Assembly: GCA_937929945.1 (NCBI GenBank)
Contig: CALFUK010000048.1
Span: 1-64,000, forward strand
DNA from: an uncultured Saprospiraceae bacterium
Lineage (GTDB): Bacteria > Bacteroidota > Bacteroidia > Chitinophagales > Saprospiraceae
Length of the DNA stretch: 64,000 nucleotides
Reading direction: 5' to 3'
Below, one piece after another: positions 9,043 to 18,909 of the stretch. Every line of letters begins with the position of its first letter. The first letter of the stretch is position 1. The position numbers and the translations under genes were made by a program. The notes under the pieces are model-generated. The model did not search any database, was not told the origin of the DNA, and worked only from the letters and a program-made list of their open reading frames with translations.

Positions 9043-11679
9043 ATGAAGGCATATAGTTATGCGTTATCCTACTTTTCTCTCTTAGGTGCATTAGCGATAC
9101 TAATCTCCTGCTTACAGGTACCTCTCTATGGGCACATCAATATAGAGCGGGTATTCGCTACTGACGCTATGGGCATCCTACTGCTGATGGGCCTGGTGAT
9201 GGTATTCGTCTTACTTTTTGGGATCCAGCTGCGCCTCTATCAGAGACTCGTGGATATAGCGCCTGACATCAGGTCACGTGTCATTCATGTCACAATGGCC
9301 TTGCTGACTATCTCACCGCTACTTTACCTCATTGAACTACCTATCATACCGAGTGTGATCGCGCTGATATCATACACACTTTTCTTCGACCTCTTTATCG
9401 ATACGAAGAAGCTATCCCTGACCTGGTGTATCTGGTGGATGATCATTTTAGGCGCCTTCCTGTCGCTGCTCGTCTTTAATCGCGTGGTGAATCAACAAGA
9501 CAAAAAGATCAAAGAAAATCTGGATACTGCTTACCAGCTGCCATCTGCGAGCTATAGCTCATTAGCACGACGGACAAAAAAGAGAGTCAATCAACTAGAC
9601 CTACAGCAACTCAGCACGATACCCTACCCGTCAATGATAGCCTCCTTTGACATAGAGGCCTTCTACGCTGAGGACATCGCATCTATACAGCGTGAGCTGG
9701 CAGCTGACTACCGCCACTTCTATTGTTTCGATAATGAGGGTAAATCTCTCATCCAAGACTCTGAATATCTGCTCAGTGAGGTCAGAGTCAGACTGGGCCG
9801 ATCTATTAAATTAGGAGATCAGATACTCTACGACCCCTTCACTGCCAGCACCTACTACCAGTACGAACTGGATAACAGTGAGCATCCTGGCAGCCCATTT
9901 CAATTCTTTATCGAATTCAATTCTTCCGATGGCCAGCCACTCACCTCTGACTATCAGCTTTATCGGGATCATAGCGCCTATGGACCACTGCTCAATGGTT
10001 ATCCAGAGACCTTCGTAGCAGATATAGAAGAGTCAAGCTACGTCAGCCAGGGTAAGAAATTCATCACCAGTAGCTATCCTGCTGGATTCAGCTCCCTGTC
10101 GATCCATAATGTAGTCGACCTGATCAAGCCAATATCACTCTTCTCCTATATATTCGTCTTATTAATCCTGAGCTCTTTGATTCTGCTTGGGGCTAATAGA
10201 ATCAAACAATTTCTACCTAAATCGATCAACACTAATTTTTTCACTGGCTCGCTGCAGAATAAAATACAGCTGACGATCATCATGCTGATCGTTTCTTCCT
10301 TCATTTTGATCGGCTTCATCACGATCTACTATTTTAATCAGATCTCTGATAAATACGCCAGAGTAGCGCTGGAACGAAAACTAGATCTGGCCACCAAAAT
10401 GTTTCAAAAAGATGACTTTAACTATAATGAACTACAGAACACCATCAATGATCTGCACCACTCCGAGACCATCGATATCTACCTGATTAATGAAGCATCA
10501 CAAATCATAGCGTCTAATTATCGAGCGAAAGGACTGGAGGAAGACATACTCAGCTTAGACACCTTAGAGACCTTTAGGCGGTTTGAGTTAGATGGCCTGA
10601 GCTATCAGTCCATGACCGCCCAACTGGCCGTCGTGGATGACTCTCCTGTATACTTGAAGATCATTGCAAATAGCCAGTCTAACAGTGTATCATACGTCAG
10701 TGACTTCATCGGTACCTTGATTAATATCTATGTGTTCTTATTCATCATAGCTGGCGCCATTGCCATATTTATATCTAAGCCGATCACTGACCCGATCAGT
10801 GCAATCGGAGAGCGGATGCGGCAGCTGAAGCTGGGTAAGCGAAACGAACCTCTGGACTACAGCAGTGAGGACGAACTGGGTGCTTTGGTCAAAGAGTATA
10901 ATGCCATGATCAGCAAGCTAGAGGACAGCACCAAGATGATCGCCCAGACCGAACGAGATAATGCCTGGAGAGAGATGGCTAAACAAGTGGCTCATGAAAT
11001 CAAAAACCCGCTGACGCCCATGAAGCTCAGCATCCAGTATCTGCAGCGAGCCATCGGTATGGCTGATGCTGATCCGCACGTACTGATCGACAGGATATCC
11101 AATACCCTCATAGAGCAAATAGACAATCTCACTCAGATAGCTAATGAATTTTCCAACTTTGGTACGCTGCCAAAAGGAAGCAACGAAAAGGTCATCCTCA
11201 ATGAAGTGGTAGAAGCGATCCACGATCTATTCAGAAAAAGAGATGATATGGATATCATGCTGGAAGAACCCATCGATGATGTCGTGGTCTTCGCTGATAA
11301 GAATCACCTGATAAGGATCCTGAATAACTTATTGAAGAATGCCATGCAGGCTATCCCCGAACAAAAGAGAGGCAGAATCAATCTGCGCCTTTACACGGGT
11401 AAGAATCGGGCTATCATCAAGGTCTCTGATAATGGCACCGGGATTCCTAGCTCTATGCGGGATAAGATATTCACGCCTAACTTCACCACTAAAAGCTCTG
11501 GCACGGGATTAGGCCTAGCCATATCAGCGACGATGCTGGAGACATTCAATGGTAAGATCTACTTCGAAACAGAAGAAAATATCGGGACGGACTTCTACAT
11601 AGAAATACCTCTAATGAGGACTGAAGAAGTATCAGTAAATGAATATGAGAAAATAGAAAATAGAGTATATTTGGATTAG
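9043..11679 (+). CDS. NtrY-like membrane sensor histidine kinase
   Basis: An 878-residue sensor kinase. The N-terminus has a cluster of hydrophobic helices (about residues 8-155), then an extracytoplasmic stretch, further transmembrane helices near 365-385, 410-430 and 555-577, a HAMP domain (about 578-632, 'PITDPISAIGERM'), a HisKA domain with the phosphoacceptor His at residue 651 in 'VAHEIKNPLTPMKL', and an ATPase domain with N box 'NNLLKNAMQA', G1 'DNGTGIP' and G2 'GTGLGLAI'. The combination of multi-helix N-terminus, HAMP and the 'HEIKNPLTPMKLSIQYL' box is typical of NtrY-type kinases. No response regulator gene is near, so the partner is encoded elsewhere. crtZ-like and kinase genes are 35 bp apart and probably cotranscribed. 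The signal sensed is unknown. Confidence 0.9.
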   Translation: MKAYSYALSYFSLLGALAILISCLQVPLYGHINIERVFATDAMGILLLMGLVMVFVLLFGIQLRLYQRLVDIAPDIRSRVIHVTMALLTISPLLYLIELPIIPSVIALISYTLFFDLFIDTKKLSLTWCIWWMIILGAFLSLLVFNRVVNQQDKKIKENLDTAYQLPSASYSSLARRTKKRVNQLDLQQLSTIPYPSMIASFDIEAFYAEDIASIQRELAADYRHFYCFDNEGKSLIQDSEYLLSEVRVRLGRSIKLGDQILYDPFTASTYYQYELDNSEHPGSPFQFFIEFNSSDGQPLTSDYQLYRDHSAYGPLLNGYPETFVADIEESSYVSQGKKFITSSYPAGFSSLSIHNVVDLIKPISLFSYIFVLLILSSLILLGANRIKQFLPKSINTNFFTGSLQNKIQLTIIMLIVSSFILIGFITIYYFNQISDKYARVALERKLDLATKMFQKDDFNYNELQNTINDLHHSETIDIYLINEASQIIASNYRAKGLEEDILSLDTLETFRRFELDGLSYQSMTAQLAVVDDSPVYLKIIANSQSNSVSYVSDFIGTLINIYVFLFIIAGAIAIFISKPITDPISAIGERMRQLKLGKRNEPLDYSSEDELGALVKEYNAMISKLEDSTKMIAQTERDNAWREMAKQVAHEIKNPLTPMKLSIQYLQRAIGMADADPHVLIDRISNTLIEQIDNLTQIANEFSNFGTLPKGSNEKVILNEVVEAIHDLFRKRDDMDIMLEEPIDDVVVFADKNHLIRILNNLLKNAMQAIPEQKRGRINLRLYTGKNRAIIKVSDNGTGIPSSMRDKIFTPNFTTKSSGTGLGLAISATMLETFNGKIYFETEENIGTDFYIEIPLMRTEEVSVNEYEKIENRVYLD

Positions 11680-11714
11680 AACATTTTAGCCATTAAAAGG
11701 TTATTACCATATAT

Positions 11715-12191
11715 ATGAGTCCTATCCTAATTAACATATCCATCGTCATCCTGACAGTAGTCATGATGGAATTCGTAGCCTGGTTCGCTCACAAATACTT
11801 GATGCACGGGCTGCTCTGGTCGTGGCACGAAGATCACCACAAGCCCCATGAGAATGAAGGATTCTTCGAAAAGAACGATCGATTTTTCTTGATTTTTGCT
11901 GTGCCCAGCTTCTTGTGCTATTTATTTGGCAGTTTTGGTGGAGGATTTGGGTTTTTACTCTTTGTCGGAATCGGAATTTCTATCTATGGATTGATCTACT
12001 TCTTGATTCACGATGTGTACATCCACCAGCGCTTCAAATGGTTTAGACAGCTGGATTCTAAATACTCGCGCGCCATACTAAGAGCTCACGGCGCCCATCA
12101 TGCCAAGCAAACGAAGGAAGACTGCGAATCCTTTGGGCTCCTTGTCGTCGATAATAAATTCTTCAAAAAGAGGAAAAAGAAGGGCCAATAA
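11715..12191 (+). CDS. crtZ: Beta-carotene hydroxylase-like membrane di-iron enzyme
   Basis: A 158-residue membrane protein of the fatty acid hydroxylase/CrtZ superfamily. The histidine clusters are 'HKYLMHG' (about residues 26-32), 'WHEDHHKPH' (about 38-46), 'HDVYIHQRF' (about 99-107) and 'HGAHHAK' (about 124-130), which together make the di-iron site. Hydrophobic segments lie at about 1-22, 56-72 and 78-96. Family members hydroxylate the beta-ionone ring of beta-carotene to give zeaxanthin; the length and motif spacing match CrtZ better than sterol desaturases. It follows the histidine kinase by 35 bp. No other carotenoid genes are in the window. Confidence 0.85.
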   Translation: MSPILINISIVILTVVMMEFVAWFAHKYLMHGLLWSWHEDHHKPHENEGFFEKNDRFFLIFAVPSFLCYLFGSFGGGFGFLLFVGIGISIYGLIYFLIHDVYIHQRFKWFRQLDSKYSRAILRAHGAHHAKQTKEDCESFGLLVVDNKFFKKRKKKGQ

Positions 12192-12267
12192 GCCTAATTG
12201 AACACTTCAATTCAAAACTCAATTACACTATAGTCAGATCTGATTGGCAATTGCCTTCAGGCTTTAA

Positions 12268-12298
12268 TTGGTATAACCCTTTGACTTAACTACTTTTG
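12268..12298 (+). promoter_or_regulatory. Promoter of the unknown gene-era-der operon
   Basis: TTG (12268-12270), 20 bp, TACTTTTG (12291-12298) is a good -33/-7 pair. The ATG is only 7 nt past the -7 box, so the transcript would be leaderless or nearly so. Confidence 0.7.
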
Positions 12299-12305
12299 TA
12301 CACAG

Positions 12306-12890
12306 ATGCACGATATAGAGCCATATCATAAATGGAGAGAACATTATACCTCATCAGAAGACGAGAGATCTCCCTTCTATGGTCGGATCTATGATGAGTT
12401 TAAATTTACGAATAAGGTATATAATTACTTTATCCATCCGCAGTGGGATGAATTTGGCTCACCTACGCTCTATGCAAAGATTATCTACGCAGACTATCAC
12501 AAAGGCGTGGCCTGTATAGAGCTGATCGGAGAGTGGAATGACTGCATCTCTAACGATATCATGTTTCTCAAAAGAGAAATCATCGACGATATGATGAATC
12601 ATGATGTACACAAATATGTGGTGCTGTGTGACAATGTTCTGAATTTTCATAGCTCTGATGACAGCTACTATGAAGAGTGGTATGATGATGTGAAGGATGA
12701 GAATGGATGGATCGTCTTTCTGAACACCTTGGAGCATGTCATGGCTGAGATGGAATCAGTCAGACTACAGCACTACGTGAATTTTGGCCCACAGTATAAT
12801 GGCATCAACTGGAGAAAACTCAAACCATCAGTCATCGCAGACTACATCGAGGATATACAGTCCAACGAAATAAAGCAACTCTCTTATTAA
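12306..12890 (+). CDS. Conserved-type hypothetical protein upstream of era
   Basis: A 194-residue acidic, aromatic-rich soluble protein with no signal peptide or transmembrane segment. I do not recognise a named family. The core (about 58-150) alternates strands and helices: 'KGVACIELIGEW', 'FLKREIIDDMM', 'HKYVVLCDNVLNF', 'GWIVFLNTLEHVMAEME'. This pattern is loosely like a STAS or anti-anti-sigma fold, but that is only an impression. It is the first gene of an operon with era (11 bp gap) and der, and a promoter lies directly upstream. A role linked to ribosome assembly or stress is possible from position only. Confidence 0.8.
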   Translation: MHDIEPYHKWREHYTSSEDERSPFYGRIYDEFKFTNKVYNYFIHPQWDEFGSPTLYAKIIYADYHKGVACIELIGEWNDCISNDIMFLKREIIDDMMNHDVHKYVVLCDNVLNFHSSDDSYYEEWYDDVKDENGWIVFLNTLEHVMAEMESVRLQHYVNFGPQYNGINWRKLKPSVIADYIEDIQSNEIKQLSY

Positions 12891-12901
12891 CCAAACGGCA
12901 C

Positions 12902-13792
12902 ATGCATAAATCAGGATTTGTAAATATCATAGGAGAACCTAATGTAGGCAAGTCCACACTCATGAATGCGCTGGTGGGTGATAAGATGTCCATCATCAAT
13001 AGTAAGCCACAGACGACTCGTCACAGGATCATCGGGATCTTCAATGATGATCATCACCAGATCGTATTCTCAGATACACCTGGCTGGATCGAGGAGGCAC
13101 ACTATAAGATGCAGGAGGTGATGAATAAATTCGCTTATTCTACCTTCGAAGATGGAGATGTCCAACTGCTGATCATAGACGTACTGCGTACACCAGACCT
13201 GGACAATCGGCTCATCAATAAGATGAAGCAATCATCCGATAGTAAGGTACTCGTCCTCAATAAGATAGATGAAGCCACCCCAGAAAAAGTAGCCGAAATC
13301 AGAAAGCTGTGGGAAGATACCTTAGTCTTCGATCACGTCTTTGAGATATCAGCTAAACTGAAGACTGGTGTGGATGCATTATTTGATCATATCAAGGCCG
13401 GACTGCCTGAAGGACCAGCCTACTATCCGAAAGACCAGCTCACAGATAAACCAGAACGATTCTTCGTGAGTGAGATGATCAGAGGGAATATCTTAGAGCT
13501 ATATCATCAAGAAATACCATACTCAGCAGAAGTAGAGATAGAAGAATTCAAAGAGTCACTGCTCAGAGGAGAGGACTTTGTCAGAATTAGAGCTAATATC
13601 TATGTAAATCGTAAAACGCAGAAATCAATTATCATCGGTAAAGGAGGATCAGCCATCAAGCAATTAGGTATAGCCTCCCGAAAAGATATCGAAGAGTTTC
13701 TGGGTAAAAGAATACATCTCGAGCTATTTGTCAAAGTAGCAGAGGGATGGAGAGACAATCAGTCTAAACTTAATCAATTCGGATACAAATAA
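12902..13792 (+). CDS. era: GTPase Era
   Basis: A 296-residue GTPase with G1 'GEPNVGKST' (about residues 11-19), G3 'DTPG' (about 59-62) and G4 'NKID' (about 120-123), followed by a C-terminal KH domain with 'IIIGKGGSAIKQLG' (about 240-253). Era binds the 3' end of 16S rRNA and helps 30S subunit maturation. The length matches the family. The stop overlaps the der start by one base (TAATG), so translation of the two GTPases is probably coupled. Confidence 0.97.
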   Translation: MHKSGFVNIIGEPNVGKSTLMNALVGDKMSIINSKPQTTRHRIIGIFNDDHHQIVFSDTPGWIEEAHYKMQEVMNKFAYSTFEDGDVQLLIIDVLRTPDLDNRLINKMKQSSDSKVLVLNKIDEATPEKVAEIRKLWEDTLVFDHVFEISAKLKTGVDALFDHIKAGLPEGPAYYPKDQLTDKPERFFVSEMIRGNILELYHQEIPYSAEVEIEEFKESLLRGEDFVRIRANIYVNRKTQKSIIIGKGGSAIKQLGIASRKDIEEFLGKRIHLELFVKVAEGWRDNQSKLNQFGYK

Positions 13793-15102
13793 TGTCAGAA
13801 GTAGTCGCGATCGTCGGTAGACCTAATGTAGGCAAATCGACCCTATTCAACCGCCTCATAGGGGCCAGAACAGCCATTATTGATGACGTCAGTGGTGTCA
13901 CCAGAGATCGAATCTATGGATTCTCCGATTGGAATGGTCGAGAATTCACTGTGATCGATACCGGAGGCTTTGTCACAGGTAGTGAGGATGTCTTCGAAAA
14001 AGCTATCCGCCATCAGGTCAAGCTAGCCATGGACGAAGCTGATATCATCATCTTTCTGACTGATGTCACCACAGGCATCACGGACCTGGATGCAGATGTA
14101 TCTGACATGCTGCGTAAGACTGATAAGCACGTCATTCTGGCTGTGAATAAAGTAGATAACAATACCAGGCTGCTATCGGCCAATGAATTCTGGGCCCTTG
14201 GTTTTGAAAATACGACCTTCCTCTCCTCCATGACGGGGAGCGGGTCAGGAGAGCTCCTGGACTTAGTGACTGAGCTACTCCCACCTAAGCAAGAGCAAGA
14301 TGAAGACAAAAAGGAAGTACCTAGACTCGCAGTCGTAGGCCGTCCAAATGTAGGTAAGTCATCATTCGTCAATAGCCTACTGGATGAAGAACGAAATATT
14401 GTAACGGATATCGCTGGCACGACCAGAGACTCCATCCACTCCTACTATCAGAAATATGGGATGGAATTCATCCTGATCGATACAGCCGGTATCAGAAAGA
14501 AGAAAAAAGTCCACGAAGACTTAGAATTCTATTCTGTCATCAGAGCGGTAAAATCCATAGACGAAGCGGATGTCTGCCTCCTCTTAATAGACTCGACCCT
14601 CGGTGTAGAAGCTCAGGATATGAATATCCTCAATCTGGTTCTGAAACGTAAAAAAGGGCTGGTCATCCTGGTTAATAAATGGGATCTGGTAGAAAAGGAC
14701 ACCCATACAGCCAAAGAATATGAGCAGATGATCAAGCAAAAAATAGCCCCATTCAATGATGTCCCAGTGCTCTTCATCTCAGCAATGGAAAAACAGAGAA
14801 TCTTCAAAGCGCTCGAGATCGCTAAGGAAGTACACCTGAGAAGAAGTAATAAGATCAAGACCTCGGAGCTGAATGAACGAATGCTGCCGATCTTAGAGAA
14901 GAATCCTCCTCCGAGTCATAGAGGTCGATTTATCAAGATAAAATTCATCACTCAGCTACCTACATACTATCCGAGTTTCGCCTTCTTCTGTAATCACCCT
15001 AAGCACGTCAAGAGAGAATACAGGAATTTCATTGAAAATAAAATGAGGGAGCTGTTCGACTTCACGGGTGTACCGATCAGCATCTATTTCAGAGAAAAGT
15101 AA
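13792..15102 (+). CDS. der: GTPase Der (EngA)
   Basis: A 436-residue protein with two tandem G domains and a C-terminal KH-like domain, the architecture unique to Der. Domain 1 has 'GRPNVGKSTLFNRL' (about residues 8-21), 'DTGG' and 'NKVD'; domain 2 has 'GRPNVGKSSFVNSL' (about 183-196), 'DTAG' and 'NKWD'. Der acts in 50S subunit assembly. It is the last gene of the operon with era; no clear terminator follows in the 100-bp gap before rfbD. Confidence 0.97.
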   Translation: MSEVVAIVGRPNVGKSTLFNRLIGARTAIIDDVSGVTRDRIYGFSDWNGREFTVIDTGGFVTGSEDVFEKAIRHQVKLAMDEADIIIFLTDVTTGITDLDADVSDMLRKTDKHVILAVNKVDNNTRLLSANEFWALGFENTTFLSSMTGSGSGELLDLVTELLPPKQEQDEDKKEVPRLAVVGRPNVGKSSFVNSLLDEERNIVTDIAGTTRDSIHSYYQKYGMEFILIDTAGIRKKKKVHEDLEFYSVIRAVKSIDEADVCLLLIDSTLGVEAQDMNILNLVLKRKKGLVILVNKWDLVEKDTHTAKEYEQMIKQKIAPFNDVPVLFISAMEKQRIFKALEIAKEVHLRRSNKIKTSELNERMLPILEKNPPPSHRGRFIKIKFITQLPTYYPSFAFFCNHPKHVKREYRNFIENKMRELFDFTGVPISIYFREK

Positions 15103-15202
15103 TATTGTAAAAACAGCATCAGTGCCATAAATCAATAGGGCAGGCAAATGGTTGATCGATCTCAATTATTTCTGATGGCCGTCGAGTAAAAAACATTCAT
15201 CT

Positions 15203-16069
15203 ATGAAAATCATAGTCACTGGAGCAACAGGACAAGTGGGCTCAGAGCTTCAAGCCTTGAGTCAAGAACAAGACAGACATGAGTACACATTCTTAAGCAG
15301 AGCAGACTTAGACATATCAGACGCTGCTGCAGTGCAGCAGCTCTTCCATCAGCACAGTCCAGATGCGTGCATCAACTGTGCAGCGTACACGGCGGTAGAT
15401 AAAGCCGAGACTGAACCAGAAGCCAGTTATGCGATCAATGTGAAAGGTGTAAAACATCTGGCAGAAGCCTGCTCCGAACACCAAGCTTTATTTTTACACT
15501 ACTCCAGCGACTATGTGTATCACTCTGAGAATAGCCGCCCGATAAAAGAATCAGACCCCACCACCCCGCAGGGCATCTATGCCAAACATAAATTAGAAGG
15601 AGAAAGAGCAGCACTCCAGGCCTACCAGCGATGCATTATCTTACGGACATCGTGGGTCTATTCCGTCTTTGGACATAACTTTGTCAAAACCATGCTAAAG
15701 CTTGGTAAAGACAGAGCCGAACTCTCTATCGTGGCAGATCAAGTGGGAGCTCCGACCTACGCCCGTGACATAGCTACTGTCAGCGTGAGCCTCCTGGACA
15801 AGATCCAAGAGTTACAAGACCCAGAATCAATCTATGGCATCTATAACTTCAGTAATGCAGGCCAGACGAACTGGGCTGACTTCGCTAAAGCGATATTCGA
15901 CATAAAAGGCATCACCTGTCAGGTCAAACAGACTACGACAGCAGCATACGGTGCACCAGCACCCCGCCCTCTATGGAGTGTCCTCTCTCATGACAAGCTC
16001 AAAGCTGCATTCGGTATTGAACCAAGGCATTGGCAGTTGAGTTTAGAAGAGTGTCTGGAGAGCTTGTGA
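15203..16069 (+). CDS. rfbD: dTDP-4-dehydrorhamnose reductase
   Basis: A 288-residue extended short-chain dehydrogenase. It has the N-terminal NAD(P)-binding 'GATGQVGSEL' (about residues 7-16), the 'NCAAYTAVDKAE' segment (about 58-69), and the catalytic Tyr-x-x-x-Lys in 'YAKHK' (about 130-134). It makes the last step of dTDP-L-rhamnose synthesis for surface polysaccharide. The other rml genes are not in the window. A deoxysugar reductase of the same family with another substrate cannot be excluded from sequence alone. Confidence 0.92.
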   Translation: MKIIVTGATGQVGSELQALSQEQDRHEYTFLSRADLDISDAAAVQQLFHQHSPDACINCAAYTAVDKAETEPEASYAINVKGVKHLAEACSEHQALFLHYSSDYVYHSENSRPIKESDPTTPQGIYAKHKLEGERAALQAYQRCIILRTSWVYSVFGHNFVKTMLKLGKDRAELSIVADQVGAPTYARDIATVSVSLLDKIQELQDPESIYGIYNFSNAGQTNWADFAKAIFDIKGITCQVKQTTTAAYGAPAPRPLWSVLSHDKLKAAFGIEPRHWQLSLEECLESL

Positions 16070-16192
16070 CATCTACACTTCTGCCTCCGGCACTAATCCC
16101 ACCTTGGAGAAGACCGCAGCAGTAGATAAGTCAGTTAATTTAAATAGCGGCGACTTTTTAAATCGAGGATTTTGTGTAATTTATCACTTGAT

Positions 16193-18907
16193 ATGAAGTT
16201 AGTAACCATATTCAGCTTATTGATCTTGATTTGCTTCTCTGTAGAGAGCTACGCCACGCACAATAGAGCGGGTGAAATCACCTACGAGCAGATAGATGAG
16301 CTGACGATCAGAGCCACGATTACCACCTATACTAAGACCAGTAGCTCTGCTGCAGATCGGGATAGCATAGAGATATTTTGGGGCGATGGTACTAATGAGT
16401 GGGTCCTGCGATCCAATGGACAGGGGGACCCCCTACCTAATGACATTAAAGTCAATCGCTACATCGCAGAACATACATATCCAGGAAGAGGTACCTACAC
16501 GATCTCCATGACGGATCCTAATCGGGTGGCATCGATACTCAATGTAAACTTCCCTAACTCTGTGAATGTCCCCTTCTATTTAGAGACCACCTTCACGCTG
16601 CTCAACCCCTTGTTTCAAGGTAGAAATAACTCTGTGACGCTGCTACAGCCACCCATTGATTTCTCATGTGTCGGTCAGGTATTCGTCCATAACCCGAATG
16701 CATTTGACGCAGATGGTGATAGCCTCGCTTATGAATTCACAATCCCCAGATTTGAGAGAGATCAGGCTGTACCAGAATATTTATTCCCAAATGAAATCAG
16801 CCCTGGAGAGAATAATCAAATTAGCCTAGACCCCGTCACTGGCACGTTCACATGGGACGCGCCTCAGCGACCGGGTGAATATAACATTGCATTTAAAATT
16901 AAGGAATTTAGGTCGGGCGTCCTCATCAATAGCACCGTCAGAGACATGCAGGTATTCGTCAGAAATTGCGATGATGCGCCGCCTGTGATTGAGCTCGTCG
17001 AATCAATCTGTGTAGTGGCTGGAGAATTGGTCAACATTGACCTATTGGTTAATGATCCAGATTCCTTTGATCTGGTATCTGTGAGTGCCACGGGTGGACC
17101 ATTCGAATTCGAAGAGAGCAGCGCCATGATCTCTAATTCTAATGTATTTCAGTCGACGCCTATCGAATCTACTTTTAGCTGGCAGACCACCTGCGACCAT
17201 ATCTCACAGGCAGAATACCAGGTGGTATTCAGAGCTGTCGATAATTCATTTGGTGATACCACTGGTCTAGCTGACCTGAAAACACTTCGAATAAAAGTCA
17301 TCGGACCTCAGCCTCAGGATCTGCAAGCTATTGGAACGCAGGATCGGGTGGATCTCAATTGGGAATTCCCCTATGAATGCCAAGAGACTGACATCATTGA
17401 ATTTTTAGGGTTCTCGGTGTGGCGTAAGGTAGGCTCATCCGAGATCAATCAAGATAGCTGCTATAATGGACTGGACGGAACTGGCTATCAAGAAGTCATC
17501 TTCATCACTAATGAGGATGATGGATCACGGTACAATGTCAGTGATACGAATGTAGAGTCTGGCGTTATTTATTGTTATCGAATACTGGCAGAGTTCTCCC
17601 AATTGACCGATTCTGGCAATCCATTTAATCGGGTATCATCTATAGCCAGTGATGAGGTATGTATGATTCTAAATCAAGACTTCCCCCTACTCACCAAAGT
17701 GTCAGTCATAGAGACTGGCCAGACTAATGGGGTCATTGATGTCTCTTGGACGAAACCCTCTTCTTTGGATCTGGATACGATTCAGAATCCTGGACCTTAT
17801 AGATATCAGCTACTTCGATCCGATGGCAGTTTTGCATACGAAGAGGTACCAGATGCCAATTTCATCATTCAAAATTTTGGTGATTCTGTCGATACGTTCT
17901 TTACAGATACGAATCTCAATACCACCGACAATCAATACGACTATCAAGTCGCATTCTACGATACCGACATCACTGATAACAGCAGAAACTCATTCAATGC
18001 GACTTCTGTCTTCCTGAATGTATCTCCCACCGATCAGGCTAATAATCTATCATGGTCCTTCGATGTGCCCTGGCAGAATATGAATTATGTCATCTATAGA
18101 GTCAATGGAAACACCTTAGACTCCATAGGCGCAGTAACCAGTACTAGCTTCACAGATGTAGGACTCACGAACGAAGAAGAATATTGCTATGCAGTGACGG
18201 CCTTTGGCTCATACGGATTAGACAATGTACCGCAGCAGCTGGTGAATGATTCTCAGGTCGCCTGTGGAATACCAGGTGATGACGTAGCACCATGCGCTCC
18301 TGCTGTCACCGTAGATAATGTGTGTACTGTCCCAAATCTCTTCGATGATGCAGACGAACTCTTTAATATCATCAGATGGGAAGTCGATGATGAGTGCGAG
18401 ACAGTGAGTGACTTAGCAGGCTATCAGGTTTACTTCAGCACATCACCTGATGATATCGGTTCTATAGTAGCTTCTTTAGATGGAGCGGATAATCAAGTAT
18501 TCGAGCACAGCCCCTCCTTCGGTGTGGCTGGCTGCTACTCTGTCACGAGTTTAGATGACAAAGGCAATGAAAGTGATCCAAGCGTCATCATCTGCACAGA
18601 AAACTGTCCCTCATACCAATTACCTAATACTTTTACGCCAAATTCAGATGGTGCTAATGATCTCTTCAAACCCATTAGCTCACAGTTCATCGCGAGAGTA
18701 GAAATGGAAATATATAACAGGTGGGGTCAAAAAATATTCGAGACGGATGATCCTGATATCGATTGGGATGGGACTAATCTGAGTGGGAAGTCTCTGGAGG
18801 ATGGGGTGTACTACTACACCTGCGTTGTCTTCGAGCAGAAACTAAATGAAATAGTAGAAAGAAGCGAAATCCTCAATGGATTCATACACCTCATAAAAGG
18901 AGAATAA
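16193..18907 (+). CDS. Large secreted protein with fibronectin III-like domains and T9SS type B (gliding-motility) C-terminal domain
   Basis: The product is 904 residues. I chose the ATG at 16193 because it begins a clean signal peptide (MKLVTIFSLLILICFSVESYA). The mature N-terminus 'THNRAGEITYEQ' and the following roughly 240 residues resemble a domain common in Bacteroidota gliding-associated surface proteins. Fibronectin-III-like or Ig-like segments follow (about 370-800), with repeated 'CYRI', 'YCYAVTAFGS' and 'CYSVTSLDDKGN' strands. The last roughly 90 residues, from 'LPNTFTPNSDGANDLF' on with 'IYNRWGQKIFET', 'WDG' and 'DGVYYYTC', are the type B sorting domain (CHU_C/gliding motility-associated). 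It is a likely cell-surface adhesin or structural protein exported by T9SS. The stop is 2 bp from the ribE start. Confidence 0.9.
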   Translation: MKLVTIFSLLILICFSVESYATHNRAGEITYEQIDELTIRATITTYTKTSSSAADRDSIEIFWGDGTNEWVLRSNGQGDPLPNDIKVNRYIAEHTYPGRGTYTISMTDPNRVASILNVNFPNSVNVPFYLETTFTLLNPLFQGRNNSVTLLQPPIDFSCVGQVFVHNPNAFDADGDSLAYEFTIPRFERDQAVPEYLFPNEISPGENNQISLDPVTGTFTWDAPQRPGEYNIAFKIKEFRSGVLINSTVRDMQVFVRNCDDAPPVIELVESICVVAGELVNIDLLVNDPDSFDLVSVSATGGPFEFEESSAMISNSNVFQSTPIESTFSWQTTCDHISQAEYQVVFRAVDNSFGDTTGLADLKTLRIKVIGPQPQDLQAIGTQDRVDLNWEFPYECQETDIIEFLGFSVWRKVGSSEINQDSCYNGLDGTGYQEVIFITNEDDGSRYNVSDTNVESGVIYCYRILAEFSQLTDSGNPFNRVSSIASDEVCMILNQDFPLLTKVSVIETGQTNGVIDVSWTKPSSLDLDTIQNPGPYRYQLLRSDGSFAYEEVPDANFIIQNFGDSVDTFFTDTNLNTTDNQYDYQVAFYDTDITDNSRNSFNATSVFLNVSPTDQANNLSWSFDVPWQNMNYVIYRVNGNTLDSIGAVTSTSFTDVGLTNEEEYCYAVTAFGSYGLDNVPQQLVNDSQVACGIPGDDVAPCAPAVTVDNVCTVPNLFDDADELFNIIRWEVDDECETVSDLAGYQVYFSTSPDDIGSIVASLDGADNQVFEHSPSFGVAGCYSVTSLDDKGNESDPSVIICTENCPSYQLPNTFTPNSDGANDLFKPISSQFIARVEMEIYNRWGQKIFETDDPDIDWDGTNLSGKSLEDGVYYYTCVVFEQKLNEIVERSEILNGFIHLIKGE

Positions 18908-18909
18908 AC

